DNA of 37,482 bases. Origin: SAR92 bacterium BACL16 MAG-120619-bin48. GTDB taxonomy: Bacteria; Pseudomonadota; Gammaproteobacteria; Pseudomonadales; Porticoccaceae. Both the position numbers and the translations under genes were made by a program. The notes below the pieces were generated by a model. It saw only the letters and a program-made list of their open reading frames with translations. It ran no database searches and had not been told where the DNA came from. Every line of letters starts with the position of its first letter. Position 1 is the first letter of the stretch. Shown in pieces: positions 8,364 to 16,600 of the stretch. The stretch spans positions 1 through 37,482 of the forward strand of contig LIDE01000035.1 of assembly GCA_001438605.1 (NCBI GenBank), in the 5' to 3' direction.

Positions 8364-8384
8364 GGGTACCTGTTACCCTATAAT
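8364..8384 (+). promoter_or_regulatory. Candidate leuS promoter -10 with abutting inverted repeat
   Basis: TATAAT at 8379-8384 is a perfect -10, but no recognisable -35 exists at 16-18 bp. Instead an inverted repeat GGGTA-CCTGT-TACCC (8364-8378) ends exactly at the -10. The missing -35 and the palindrome together suggest a regulated promoter. This is motif evidence only. Confidence 0.4.
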
Positions 8385-8421
8385 TCACCCCTCTTTTTAA
8401 ATCGACAAACAGTGAATCTCG

Positions 8422-11025
8422 ATGACCATGGAACACCCCTACCATCCCGCCGAATTAGAGCGCGACGCCCAGCAATATTGGATTGATCACCAAACCTTTG
8501 AAGTCACCGAAGACGCCACTAAAGAGAAATTTTATTGCCTCGCCATGTTCCCCTACCCCAGCGGCAAGCTGCACATGGGGCATGTGCGCAATTACACAAT
8601 AACCGATGTTATTGCGCGCTATCAGCGCATGCAGGGTAAAAATGTACTCCACCCCATGGGCTGGGATGCGTTTGGACTGCCCGCTGAAAATGCGGCCATC
8701 CAGAACAAAACTGCCCCCGCCAAGTGGACACACGAAAATATTGCCTACATGAAAGCTCAGCTGCAGTCCCTGGGCTTTGGTATTGCGTGGTCACGGGAGC
8801 TGGCGACCTGTGAACCTGATTACTACAAATGGGAACAGTGGTTTTTCACCAAACTTTACGAAAAAGGCATGGTTTACAAAAAGACCAGCGCGGTCAACTG
8901 GTGCCCAAACGATGCCACGGTCCTAGCTAACGAACAGGTGGTTGATGGCTGCTGTTGGCGCTGCGACACCCCAGTTCAGCGCAAAGAGATTCCCCAGTGG
9001 TTTATTCGTATCACCGATTATGCCGAACAGTTGCTCAATGACTTAGATACCCTAGAGCACTGGCCCGAGCAGGTCAAAACCATGCAGCGCAACTGGATCG
9101 GCAAAAGTCGCGGTGTCACCATGACCTTTGACCTGTCTGCGCCAGTAGCCGACCACCGATGCTTTGACGTTTACACCACACGGCCAGACACCTTAATGGG
9201 CGTCACCTACCTCACACTGGCGACTCAGCATCCCATCGCACTGACTCTTGCAGAGAACAACCCCGCCCTCGCAGACTTTATCGAGCAGTGCAAAACCCAA
9301 CAAGTCTCTGAAGCTGAAATGGCCACCATGGAAAAGTTGGGCATGGACACCGGAATTACCGCACTGCACCCCTTAACCGGTGACGCCGTGCCGGTCTGGG
9401 TTGGCAACTACGTGCTGATGGATTATGGGTCTGGCGCGGTCATGGCAGTCCCTGCTCACGACCAGCGCGATTACGAGTTCGCAGAAAAGTATCAGCTGCC
9501 GATCAAACAAGTGATCGCCGCCAACAACGACGAGTCCTGCGACATTGATAACGAAGCATTTGTCAGCAAAGGCCGCTTAATCAATTCTGGCGTCTACGAT
9601 GGCCTCGATTTCACCGCCGCTTTTGACCGTATTGCAGCGGATCTCGAAGTGACAAATCATGGCACCGTCACCACCAATTACCGACTCCGCGATTGGGGCG
9701 TCAGCCGCCAGCGCTACTGGGGCGCGCCAATCCCAATGTACAACCTCGCCGGAGGCGGCGAGATTCCAGTGCCGCTCGACCGTTTACCCGTACTGCTGCC
9801 AACCGACGTCGAAATGGACGGTATTCAGTCTCCCATCAAAGCAGATCTCGAATGGAAGAAAGCTCAACTCAACGGCCAAGCCGTCGAGCATGAAACCGAC
9901 ACCTTCGACACCTTTATGGAGTCCTCTTGGTACTACGCCCGATTTACCTGCCCCGATCTTGACAGCGCCATGCTCGACCCCGAGCGCGCCAATTACTGGC
10001 TGCCCGTCGATCAGTATGTCGGCGGCATTGAACACGCTATTTTGCACCTACTGTATGCGCGCTTTTACCACAAACTACTGCGCGACGAAGGTTTGGTCAC
10101 TAGCAGTGAGCCGTTCAAAAGCCTGCTGTGTCAGGGCATGGTTCTCGCCGAATCATTCTACAAAGACATTGCTGGACGCAAGCAGTGGCTCTCCCCTAGC
10201 GAAGTGACCGTCGAGCGCGACAGCAAGGGCCGTACTCTGCGCGCCGTCGAGACAGCGACCGGTGAAGAAGTCCACAGCGGCGGCATCAGCAAAATGTCGA
10301 AATCGAAGAACAACGGTGTCGACCCGCAAACTGCCATCGACAAGCACGGCGCCGACACAGTGCGTCTATTTACAATGTTTGCCGCGCCGCCAGAACAAAC
10401 ACTCGAGTGGAGCGACGATGGCGTTGCCGGCGCCCACCGCTTTCTGCGCAAACTGTGGAATATGGTGCACGGGCATTTGCAGCTAGCCGCAGAGTCCAAC
10501 ACCGCGCTGTCGCCGGCAGACCTCAGCGACGCGCAAAAAGACTTGCGCCGCAAGACCCACGAAACCATCGAAAAAGTAAACGATGACTACGGCCGTCGAA
10601 ACACCTACAACACTGCGATTGCCGCCGTGATGGAGCTGTTAAACGAGGTTGCCAAACTGACTGACACCGACACGCAAAGTATCGCCGTGCGCCACGAAGC
10701 ACTGACCAGCGCAGTGCTTTTGCTCTCGCCGATTGCGCCGCATATTTGTCACTCACTGTGGCACGCCATGGGTCACCAGGGCGCGGTTGCCGATGCTCTC
10801 TGGCCTATGGTCGACGCAGATGCACTGGTGCGCAGCTCGATTGAATTAGTCATTCAGGTCAACGGCAAAGTGCGCGGCAAAATCCAAGTGGCCGCCGATG
10901 CCGACAAAGACACCGTTGAAAAGCGCGCCCTTGAAGACAGCAACGTGCAGCGTTTCTTGGAAGGCCTCACGATTAGAAAGATTATTGTGGTGCCAGGCAG
11001 ATTAGTGAGCATCGTCGCCAACTAG
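8422..11025 (+). CDS. leuS: Leucyl-tRNA synthetase
   Basis: Class Ia aminoacyl-tRNA synthetase charging tRNA-Leu. The 867 residues compare with about 860 in E. coli. It has the HIGH-type motif HMGH at 51-54 within [16 protein letters not shown], a CP1 editing domain, and KMSKS at 624-628 ([14 protein letters not shown]). The C-terminal region contains VNGKVRGKI, as expected of bacterial LeuRS. ATG 8422 is followed by a second in-frame ATG at 8428; neither has a strong ribosome binding site, so the first two residues are uncertain. It precedes lptE and holA in the conserved gammaproteobacterial order leuS-lptE-holA. Confidence 0.98.
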   Translation: MTMEHPYHPAELERDAQQYWIDHQTFEVTEDATKEKFYCLAMFPYPSGKLHMGHVRNYTITDVIARYQRMQGKNVLHPMGWDAFGLPAENAAIQNKTAPAKWTHENIAYMKAQLQSLGFGIAWSRELATCEPDYYKWEQWFFTKLYEKGMVYKKTSAVNWCPNDATVLANEQVVDGCCWRCDTPVQRKEIPQWFIRITDYAEQLLNDLDTLEHWPEQVKTMQRNWIGKSRGVTMTFDLSAPVADHRCFDVYTTRPDTLMGVTYLTLATQHPIALTLAENNPALADFIEQCKTQQVSEAEMATMEKLGMDTGITALHPLTGDAVPVWVGNYVLMDYGSGAVMAVPAHDQRDYEFAEKYQLPIKQVIAANNDESCDIDNEAFVSKGRLINSGVYDGLDFTAAFDRIAADLEVTNHGTVTTNYRLRDWGVSRQRYWGAPIPMYNLAGGGEIPVPLDRLPVLLPTDVEMDGIQSPIKADLEWKKAQLNGQAVEHETDTFDTFMESSWYYARFTCPDLDSAMLDPERANYWLPVDQYVGGIEHAILHLLYARFYHKLLRDEGLVTSSEPFKSLLCQGMVLAESFYKDIAGRKQWLSPSEVTVERDSKGRTLRAVETATGEEVHSGGISKMSKSKNNGVDPQTAIDKHGADTVRLFTMFAAPPEQTLEWSDDGVAGAHRFLRKLWNMVHGHLQLAAESNTALSPADLSDAQKDLRRKTHETIEKVNDDYGRRNTYNTAIAAVMELLNEVAKLTDTDTQSIAVRHEALTSAVLLLSPIAPHICHSLWHAMGHQGAVADALWPMVDADALVRSSIELVIQVNGKVRGKIQVAADADKDTVEKRALEDSNVQRFLEGLTIRKIIVVPGRLVSIVAN

Positions 11026-11065
11026 CCCGTCATCGACGCAATAAACGCAACACAAGGCAGAGATT

Positions 11066-11581
11066 ATGATGAAGAAAATTGCATACACCACGACCCTTGC
11101 GGCAATGCTATGCCTACTCTCGGCCTGTGGCTGGCAACTGCGCGATGCCGAGGCGGTGCCGCGCAGTATCGGTAGCTTGCATATTGCAACACAGGCGTCG
11201 CACAACGGCTTTGTCAGCGAGCTGAAACGCGCCCTCGCAGTCTATGGCGTCGATGTTGTGCCCAGCGCCGCAGAGGCGAGCTACTCCATCGTCATTGTCG
11301 ATTTTCGGCAGAACCGACGCATCGCAACATTAAATGCCAGCGCCCGTGTCGCCGCGTACCAGCTCAATGAAGATGTCGATTTTGTTATCACCGACTCCGC
11401 TGGGGCGATTCTCACCGCCATGCTCACCGCCTCGGTCGAGCGCAGCTATGAGATCGAAGAGCGCGATATTCTCTCCTCTGAAAATGAAGAAAATCTGATC
11501 AAATTGGAAATGCGCCAAGAGATTGTCCGGCAAATTCTCAACCGCTTGAAAGTCCTACCCAAGCAGAGCCAGCAGCCCTAA
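11066..11581 (+). CDS. lptE: LPS-assembly lipoprotein LptE
   Basis: Outer-membrane lipoprotein that plugs the LptD barrel and is needed for LPS insertion in the outer leaflet. The 171-residue protein begins with a lipoprotein signal peptide ending in the lipobox LSAC (C21), followed by GWQLRDA, the usual LptE mature start. ATG 11066 and ATG 11069 are adjacent, and either may initiate. It lies 40 bp after leuS and 3 bp before holA. Its partner LptD is encoded 5 kb downstream. The mature protein should be acylated by the Lnt encoded in this window. Confidence 0.93.
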   Translation: MMKKIAYTTTLAAMLCLLSACGWQLRDAEAVPRSIGSLHIATQASHNGFVSELKRALAVYGVDVVPSAAEASYSIVIVDFRQNRRIATLNASARVAAYQLNEDVDFVITDSAGAILTAMLTASVERSYEIEERDILSSENEENLIKLEMRQEIVRQILNRLKVLPKQSQQP

Positions 11582-11584
11582 GCC

Positions 11585-12631
11585 ATGAAAATACGCGCCG
11601 AGCAGCTACAAGAACATCTCCAAAAGCAGCTTTTGCCGGCCTACATTATCACTGGCGACGAACCTCTTTTGGCCCAGGAGGCTGCCGACGCGATTCGCAC
11701 CAAAGCGAGGAAAGAGGGGTTTTTAGAGCGCGATATGTTTCACGCAGAGGGCAACTTCGATTGGAACCAAATTATCAATGAATCCAACGCTCTGTCCCTT
11801 TTTTCTGACAAAAAAATTCTCGAAATTAGAATCACTTCGGGCAAGCCCGGCGACAAAGGCTCAGCGGCAATCTGCGAACTGTGCAGCAATCCAAACCCGG
11901 ATAACTTGCTCTTGGTGATTGTGCCAAAACTCGACAGTGGCACGCAAAACAGTAAATGGGTAAAAGCCCTAGATGCGCTCGGCGGCAACATCCAAGTCTG
12001 GCCGGTCGACGCCAAACAAATGCCACGCTGGATTCAGCAGCGCCTGCGCGCCGCTCATATCAATGCCAATCAAGAGGCCGTGCAAATTCTTGCCGATCGC
12101 GTTGAAGGCAATCTCTTGGCCGCAGTTCAGGAAATCGAAAAACTCAAACTACTGGCCCCCGATGGCACCGTTGACGGCAATACCATGTCCTCCGTGGTCG
12201 CCGACAGCGCCCGCTACAATGTCTTTGAATTTGTCGACAAAATATTGATCGGCGACGCTCAATCTGCCGCCCGCTCACTGCGCGGCCTACAGAATGAAGG
12301 CACGGAAATTATCCCTCTGCTCTGGGCGGTGACCCGCGAGCTGCGGATTTTGGTGAAAGCCAGCGAGCTGGTGGCGAGCGGTGAACACAGCGACCGCGCA
12401 CTGAAAAGTTCAGGTGTCTGGGAAAAACGCATTCCCCTATTCCGCTCTGCTCTGCAGCGCTTGCGCCCCGCTCATCTGCGCATGCTACTGCGTCAGGCCG
12501 GAGCCATTGATCGAGGCATTAAAGGTATGCGCAAAGCGGACGTGTGGGACGAAATGGCCACGTTGGTGCTCTCTTTTGCCGGCAGCCAGACCCTGCAGCC
12601 GAGCAATATTAAAGTGCTTTTAGATAATTAG
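11585..12631 (+). CDS. holA: DNA polymerase III delta subunit
   Basis: Delta subunit of the clamp loader, which opens the beta sliding clamp. The 348 residues compare with 343 in E. coli. Family features are the N-terminal LLPAYIITGDEPLLAQEAADAIR, a central DRVEGNLLAAVQEIEKLKLL, and C-terminal domain sequence such as ALQRLRPAHLRMLLRQAGAIDRGIKG. It starts 3 nt after the lptE stop and is probably co-transcribed with leuS and lptE. It ends 41 bp from the convergent SLC13 gene, with no convincing terminator between them. Confidence 0.95.
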   Translation: MKIRAEQLQEHLQKQLLPAYIITGDEPLLAQEAADAIRTKARKEGFLERDMFHAEGNFDWNQIINESNALSLFSDKKILEIRITSGKPGDKGSAAICELCSNPNPDNLLLVIVPKLDSGTQNSKWVKALDALGGNIQVWPVDAKQMPRWIQQRLRAAHINANQEAVQILADRVEGNLLAAVQEIEKLKLLAPDGTVDGNTMSSVVADSARYNVFEFVDKILIGDAQSAARSLRGLQNEGTEIIPLLWAVTRELRILVKASELVASGEHSDRALKSSGVWEKRIPLFRSALQRLRPAHLRMLLRQAGAIDRGIKGMRKADVWDEMATLVLSFAGSQTLQPSNIKVLLDN

Positions 12632-12672
12632 TTGAACACCGGCTTTCAACGCATCTAACCCCTCAGACATGT

Positions 12673-14088
12673 CTAGCCCAACCAGCTATAAACCACCAGC
12701 GTAATCACCGCAGCACCGATCAGGTTTAACGCAAACCCCTCGCGCACCATCTCTTCGACAGTGATTTTTCCCGTGCCAAAGACAATTGCATTAGGCGCTG
12801 TTGCCACCGGCAGCATGAACGCACAACTGGCCGACAGGGCGGCCGGCAGCATCAGCAGCGCGGGATCAAAACCCGCACCCAGCCCCGCGGCAGCAAGAAT
12901 AGGCATAAGCAATGTTGTGGTTGCCGTGTTGCTGGTAATTTCAGTTAAGAATGTCACTGCCAGCGCCACAGAAGCGATTAGAACAATAATCGATAGTCGA
13001 GTGACACCCGAAAGAGATGCACCAATTGCCTCACTAATGCCTGTCACTTCAAAGGCTTTGGCAATCGCAATACCCCCCGCGAACAAGAGCAACACCCCCC
13101 AATGAATAGAGGACGCAGACTCCCAATCTAATAACTTACCGCCACTGCCATTGGGAATTACAAACATCAGCACCACCGCTGTCAGGGCAACTGCCGCGTA
13201 GTTTGCCGAAGGCACCCCCAGCCAACCAGACCACCCACCAAAGGGCTCGCGCAGGGTAATCCAAGCGAGGGCAGTGAGTGCAAAAATAATCAATACGCGA
13301 CGCTCTTCACTGCGCCAGAGGCCCACTTGCGGAATATTGAAGGGCGCACTGGCACCCAAGTTGCGGGTAATCCAGAGCCCAGCCAACGGAATCAACAGCA
13401 CCACCACGGGTACGGCCCACAACATCCACTGCGCAAAACTGGGGGTATTGCCCGTGGCTTGCGCGTAAATTTTTAGAAAAATCACATTCGGCGGAGAGCC
13501 AATTGGAGTTCCCAGCCCACCAATACTGGAGGCGTAGGCAATACCTAGAAAGAGCGGCACAGCAAGTCGCTGACTTGAACTACGCGCCGACCCAGCAACA
13601 CTGCCCTCGTCAGCCACCGTATCTAATACCGCGTAGGCGACCGGTAATAACATCAGGGTTGTGGCAGTGTTGGAGACCCACATGCTCAATACCGCAGCGG
13701 CCACCATAAAACCAAAGACAAGGCTGCGCTGACTGTCGCTACCAAACAAGTTGACCATGTACAGCGCCAGCCGCCGATGCGCGCCGCTTTTTTCCATGGC
13801 CTTCGAGAGCATGGCACCGCCCATCAACAAAATAATCAGCGGATCACCATAGGCCTGTGCGACCTGCTTGCCGTCCAGAATTCCCAGCAGCGGGAACACG
13901 CCCAGAGGAATAAGTGCAGTCGCTGGGATGGGGATTGGCTCAAACACCCACCAAAGGGCACAGACCGCGGTCAAGCCAGCGGTGAGCGCACCGTTGGTCG
14001 ACCAGCCCCATGTCACCATTAGTAGGGCGATTACTGCGCCAATTATCGGCGCCAGCCAAAGCGATGTGCGTTTAAGTTGCGGGGTCAT
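12673..14088 (-). CDS. DASS/SLC13-family anion symporter
   Basis: Inner-membrane secondary transporter of the divalent anion:Na+ symporter family, 471 residues and about 11-12 hydrophobic segments. The two family SNT motifs are present: S139-N140-T141 (SNTATTLMLLP) and S386-N387-T388 (SNTATTTLLMP). GLGTPIGSPPNVIF is also typical. Substrates in the family include di- and tricarboxylates and sulfate; none can be assigned here. The ATG overlaps the DUF2007 stop as ATGA, making this the last gene of a five-gene coupled chain with amgK and murU. That position suggests, but does not show, a link to cell-wall recycling or carbon-anion uptake. Confidence 0.92.
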   Translation of the reverse strand: MTPQLKRTSLWLAPIIGAVIALLMVTWGWSTNGALTAGLTAVCALWWVFEPIPIPATALIPLGVFPLLGILDGKQVAQAYGDPLIILLMGGAMLSKAMEKSGAHRRLALYMVNLFGSDSQRSLVFGFMVAAAVLSMWVSNTATTLMLLPVAYAVLDTVADEGSVAGSARSSSQRLAVPLFLGIAYASSIGGLGTPIGSPPNVIFLKIYAQATGNTPSFAQWMLWAVPVVVLLIPLAGLWITRNLGASAPFNIPQVGLWRSEERRVLIIFALTALAWITLREPFGGWSGWLGVPSANYAAVALTAVVLMFVIPNGSGGKLLDWESASSIHWGVLLLFAGGIAIAKAFEVTGISEAIGASLSGVTRLSIIVLIASVALAVTFLTEITSNTATTTLLMPILAAAGLGAGFDPALLMLPAALSASCAFMLPVATAPNAIVFGTGKITVEEMVREGFALNLIGAAVITLVVYSWLG

Positions 14089-14321
14089 AAATCCTCGTCC
14101 GACAGTGCAAAATCACCGCGTTCGTAGGCGTCAACAATGTCCTGCGCAGCAGCACAATCCATCTCATTCACCATAAGTGACAAATGACCCAACACGGCGG
14201 CTTCGCCTAAACCGCCTTGCAGATCACCCCCGTGCAAAAAAACCTGCACGCCGTGATGCTCTAGCAGGCCTTTTAGCAGCTGCGTCTGAAGATAGTCACT
14301 GCTGCGATAAACAGCAATCAT
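14085..14321 (-). CDS. DUF2007 family small protein
   Basis: Protein of 78 residues in the DUF2007 family (putative signal-transducing fold). It has the typical N-terminal MIAVYRSSDYLQTQLLKGLLE, a central GVQVFLHGGDLQGGLGE, and an acidic end. I chose ATG 14321 because it overlaps the VanZ-like stop as ATGA, like the other junctions in this operon. The longer frame from 14339 adds six residues and overlaps more. Its own stop overlaps the transporter start. In this family the fold resembles small ligand- or protein-binding domains; the function is unknown. Confidence 0.83.
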   Translation of the reverse strand: MIAVYRSSDYLQTQLLKGLLEHHGVQVFLHGGDLQGGLGEAAVLGHLSLMVNEMDCAAAQDIVDAYERGDFALSDEDL

Positions 14322-14659
14322 TGGGTGTGACGCCGCCAAGCGAAAATCGCCCAGACAATTAGGATACCGCTGGAATTGGCCAGCATATCCCAGGCGTCCC
14401 CTTGACGATACGTGGTCATGGATTGCGCAATTTCCATGCCCAAACCAAAGGCCGCCAACACAAGCGCTAATACCCAGAGCGGGTAGCGATGCCCGTAAGC
14501 CTGCACGGCAAGGAAAAAGAGGATGCCGTAAACACCGCCATGACCCACCTTGTCCTGCAACTCAAAGAGCTGTTCACCCCCCATTGGCAGCAGTGATAAA
14601 AAGCCTGTACTGAGTAGGCAGAGCCAAAAAAAATAGTGATACATTGTTCGAGAGATCAT
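14318..14659 (-). CDS. VanZ-like family membrane protein
   Basis: Protein of 113 residues with about four hydrophobic segments and the VanZ-like hallmarks: LQDKVGHGGVYGILFF after the first segment, and GMEIAQSMTTYRQGDAWDMLANSSG before the last. VanZ in enterococci gives low-level teicoplanin resistance; the chromosomal homologues are mostly uncharacterised. It is coupled at both ends by ATGA overlaps, to murU upstream and DUF2007 downstream. That places a VanZ-type protein directly with peptidoglycan-recycling enzymes. Residue matches are from memory of the family. Confidence 0.87.
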   Translation of the reverse strand: MISRTMYHYFFWLCLLSTGFLSLLPMGGEQLFELQDKVGHGGVYGILFFLAVQAYGHRYPLWVLALVLAAFGLGMEIAQSMTTYRQGDAWDMLANSSGILIVWAIFAWRRHTQ

Positions 14660-15351
14660 TGCCCAGTTTGTCCTTGTTCGACGGATAATTGTAACTGTTC
14701 GTATCGCTCGACAGTCCCCACATCACACCAGCTGCCAGTATAGACGGCACCACCCACCCGATGCTTTAAAATTGCTGGCCGCAACACATCCCGCAACGGA
14801 AACCACGGCGAGTCGCCGGGCGCACGTGCAGCGAACAGAGCCGGACGCAGCAGGCTGATACCGCTGAAGGTAAAGCGCTCACCGCTGTCGTAGCCTACGT
14901 GCCCATCGAGTAGCGAAAAATCGCCCTGACTATGTTGTACCGGATTGTTGACCAGCACGAGCCACGCATCTAAATGGTCTGGCAACCCTTCAATGATAAG
15001 GGGCTGCAACGGAAAATCAGTCCACACATCGCCGTTGATCAGCAGAAAGGGTTCATTACCAAGCAGCGGCAGCGCTTTGGCAATTCCCCCGCCGGTTTCA
15101 AGCGCCTCCAACTCCCGCGACCATTGAATACTGGCCCCAAGGCGCGCACCCGCGTCCGCAAAATACGCTTCAATTTTTTCTGCCAACCAGCAGGTGTTAA
15201 TCACAATATCGGTAATGCCACTGGCCACTAACCGCTCAATATGGTGCTCAAGCAGCGGCTTGCCGGCCACTGGCAACATCGGTTTTGGCAGGCTGTCGGT
15301 TAAGGGCCGCAGCCGCTCGCCGCGCCCCGCCGCCAAGATCATTGCTTTCAT
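14656..15351 (-). CDS. murU: N-acetylmuramate alpha-1-phosphate uridylyltransferase MurU
   Basis: Nucleotidyltransferase that makes UDP-MurNAc from MurNAc-1-phosphate in the recycling route that bypasses de novo MurA/MurB synthesis, which is why it affects fosfomycin sensitivity in Pseudomonas. The 231 residues carry the sugar-nucleotidyltransferase signature MILAAGRGERLRPLT plus LPKPMLPVAGKPLLEHHIERL at the N-terminus, and LLINGDVWTDF, which holds the metal-binding Asp. It overlaps amgK and the VanZ-like gene by 4 bp each. Pairing with AmgK makes this assignment strong against other NTP-transferases. Confidence 0.93.
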   Translation of the reverse strand: MKAMILAAGRGERLRPLTDSLPKPMLPVAGKPLLEHHIERLVASGITDIVINTCWLAEKIEAYFADAGARLGASIQWSRELEALETGGGIAKALPLLGNEPFLLINGDVWTDFPLQPLIIEGLPDHLDAWLVLVNNPVQHSQGDFSLLDGHVGYDSGERFTFSGISLLRPALFAARAPGDSPWFPLRDVLRPAILKHRVGGAVYTGSWCDVGTVERYEQLQLSVEQGQTGQ

Positions 15352-16415
15352 AGTGAGTCACCGGCGGTGGTCCAGTCTCGATACCAAGGTTGTTGCGGCA
15401 AGATTGGCAGAATCCGCGCACTAAACCAGTCGTAAAATGCCTGACCCTCTGGATAGCGCTGTGCCGCTTCGAGGGTGTAGCGAATCACTAGCGGTAAATC
15501 GTGGAGATACGCGGATTTTCCGTCACGCAGCGAGAGCCGCGCAAAAATACCCAGCACTTTGATATGACGCTGCAGGCCCATCAGATCAAACCAGCGTAAA
15601 AATAGCGAGTCGTCCGTCGTTCCAACGAGGTCGCTCTGCAGTTTTTTGTAATTGAGTGCGCGCGCCGCCACCTGACTGGCGGGCAGGCGCAAATAACAAT
15701 CTTTGTACAGCGACACTAAGTCGTAGGTCATTGGCCCCACCACCGCATCTTGGAAGTCGATCACCCCAAGACTGTCATCCGCCCGCACCATGAGATTGCG
15801 CGAATGGTAGTCGCGATGCACAACCACCTGAGGTTGCTCCAGCGCGCTGTCGATCAGCACATCAAATAGGTCTTGGCAGAGACGCCGCTCGCGGTCATCG
15901 AGGGTCAGACCAAGCAACTCCGCCACAAACCAGTCGGCGAAAAGTGCCATCTCCGCTTGTAAGCGCGGAGCGTCATAGCTTGGGAACACATCAGCACGGG
16001 CCGCCACTTGCTGAATAGTGCGCAGCGCAGCATCTGCCTGATCATAGCGGCGGGCGGTCTGTGCCTCGTCACCGCTGCAAAGCTCCGCATGCAATAAACG
16101 CGTACCGAAATCTTCGAGCAAGAGAAACCCCTGGGCAAAATCGACCGCCACGATCGTCGGCGTCACAATGCCCTGACGCTGAAACGCCATGGCCACTGCC
16201 ACATAGGCCGGATTGTTTTCTCTCTCCGGCGGCGAATCAACCGCAATCAGAGAAGGCTGGCAAGGCACACGAAAATAGCGCCGAAATCCTGCGTCACCCG
16301 CCAGAGGTTGCAGATTTAGCGGCTGAGCAATACTTAGTTCAGCAGGCAAAAATGTCGTTATCCACTCAACAAAGAGGGCCTTGCGCGTCTCGGGTAAGGT
16401 GTTAATAGCGATCAA
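15348..16415 (-). CDS. amgK: Anomeric MurNAc/GlcNAc kinase AmgK
   Basis: Cytosolic sugar kinase that phosphorylates MurNAc and GlcNAc at the anomeric carbon, supplying MurU. The 355-residue APH-fold protein has the catalytic loop HRDYHSRNLM (H200-D202-N207) and the metal-binding DFQDA (D220). The start is unclear: the frame opens after an in-frame TAA, and the first possible initiator is TTG at 16415-16413, directly abutting AAGGA. No ATG or GTG exists among the first 20 codons. ATT at codon 4 would have better ribosome binding site spacing (9 nt). It is divergent from lptD, as in Pseudomonas. Confidence 0.9.
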   Translation of the reverse strand: MIAINTLPETRKALFVEWITTFLPAELSIAQPLNLQPLAGDAGFRRYFRVPCQPSLIAVDSPPERENNPAYVAVAMAFQRQGIVTPTIVAVDFAQGFLLLEDFGTRLLHAELCSGDEAQTARRYDQADAALRTIQQVAARADVFPSYDAPRLQAEMALFADWFVAELLGLTLDDRERRLCQDLFDVLIDSALEQPQVVVHRDYHSRNLMVRADDSLGVIDFQDAVVGPMTYDLVSLYKDCYLRLPASQVAARALNYKKLQSDLVGTTDDSLFLRWFDLMGLQRHIKVLGIFARLSLRDGKSAYLHDLPLVIRYTLEAAQRYPEGQAFYDWFSARILPILPQQPWYRDWTTAGDSL

Positions 16416-16600
16416 TCCTTATTTAGGTGGGCAACGTTTCTGCCATAGGGGTCAGTCGACGGGTAAAAAAATGCCATTCTATCAATTCAGCCCTCTACTC
16501 TGGCAAGATATCAGGTAAAATACCAGCAAACTACTATCAGCATTCGGGCAGTACATTGACGACGATATTATCAACCAAACGCAGTGCCTTTTTTATCGCC

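Noticed and set aside
9659-10207. Plus-strand open frame of 182 codons inside leuS
   Set aside because: It is in another frame within the conserved leuS body and has no ribosome binding site or recognisable fold.
12631-12650. Hairpin GTTGAA/TTCAAC between holA and the SLC13 gene as a terminator
   Set aside because: The stem is only 6 bp and AT-rich with an 8-nt loop, and there is no U-run in either direction. It may be chance.
16427-16600. N-terminal extension of LptD by 58 codons, or a sigma-E promoter for lptD
   Set aside because: The extension has no signal peptide at its start and does not resemble LptD. I also found no GGAACTT-type sigma-E -35 or convincing sigma70 promoter in the region, so none is annotated.
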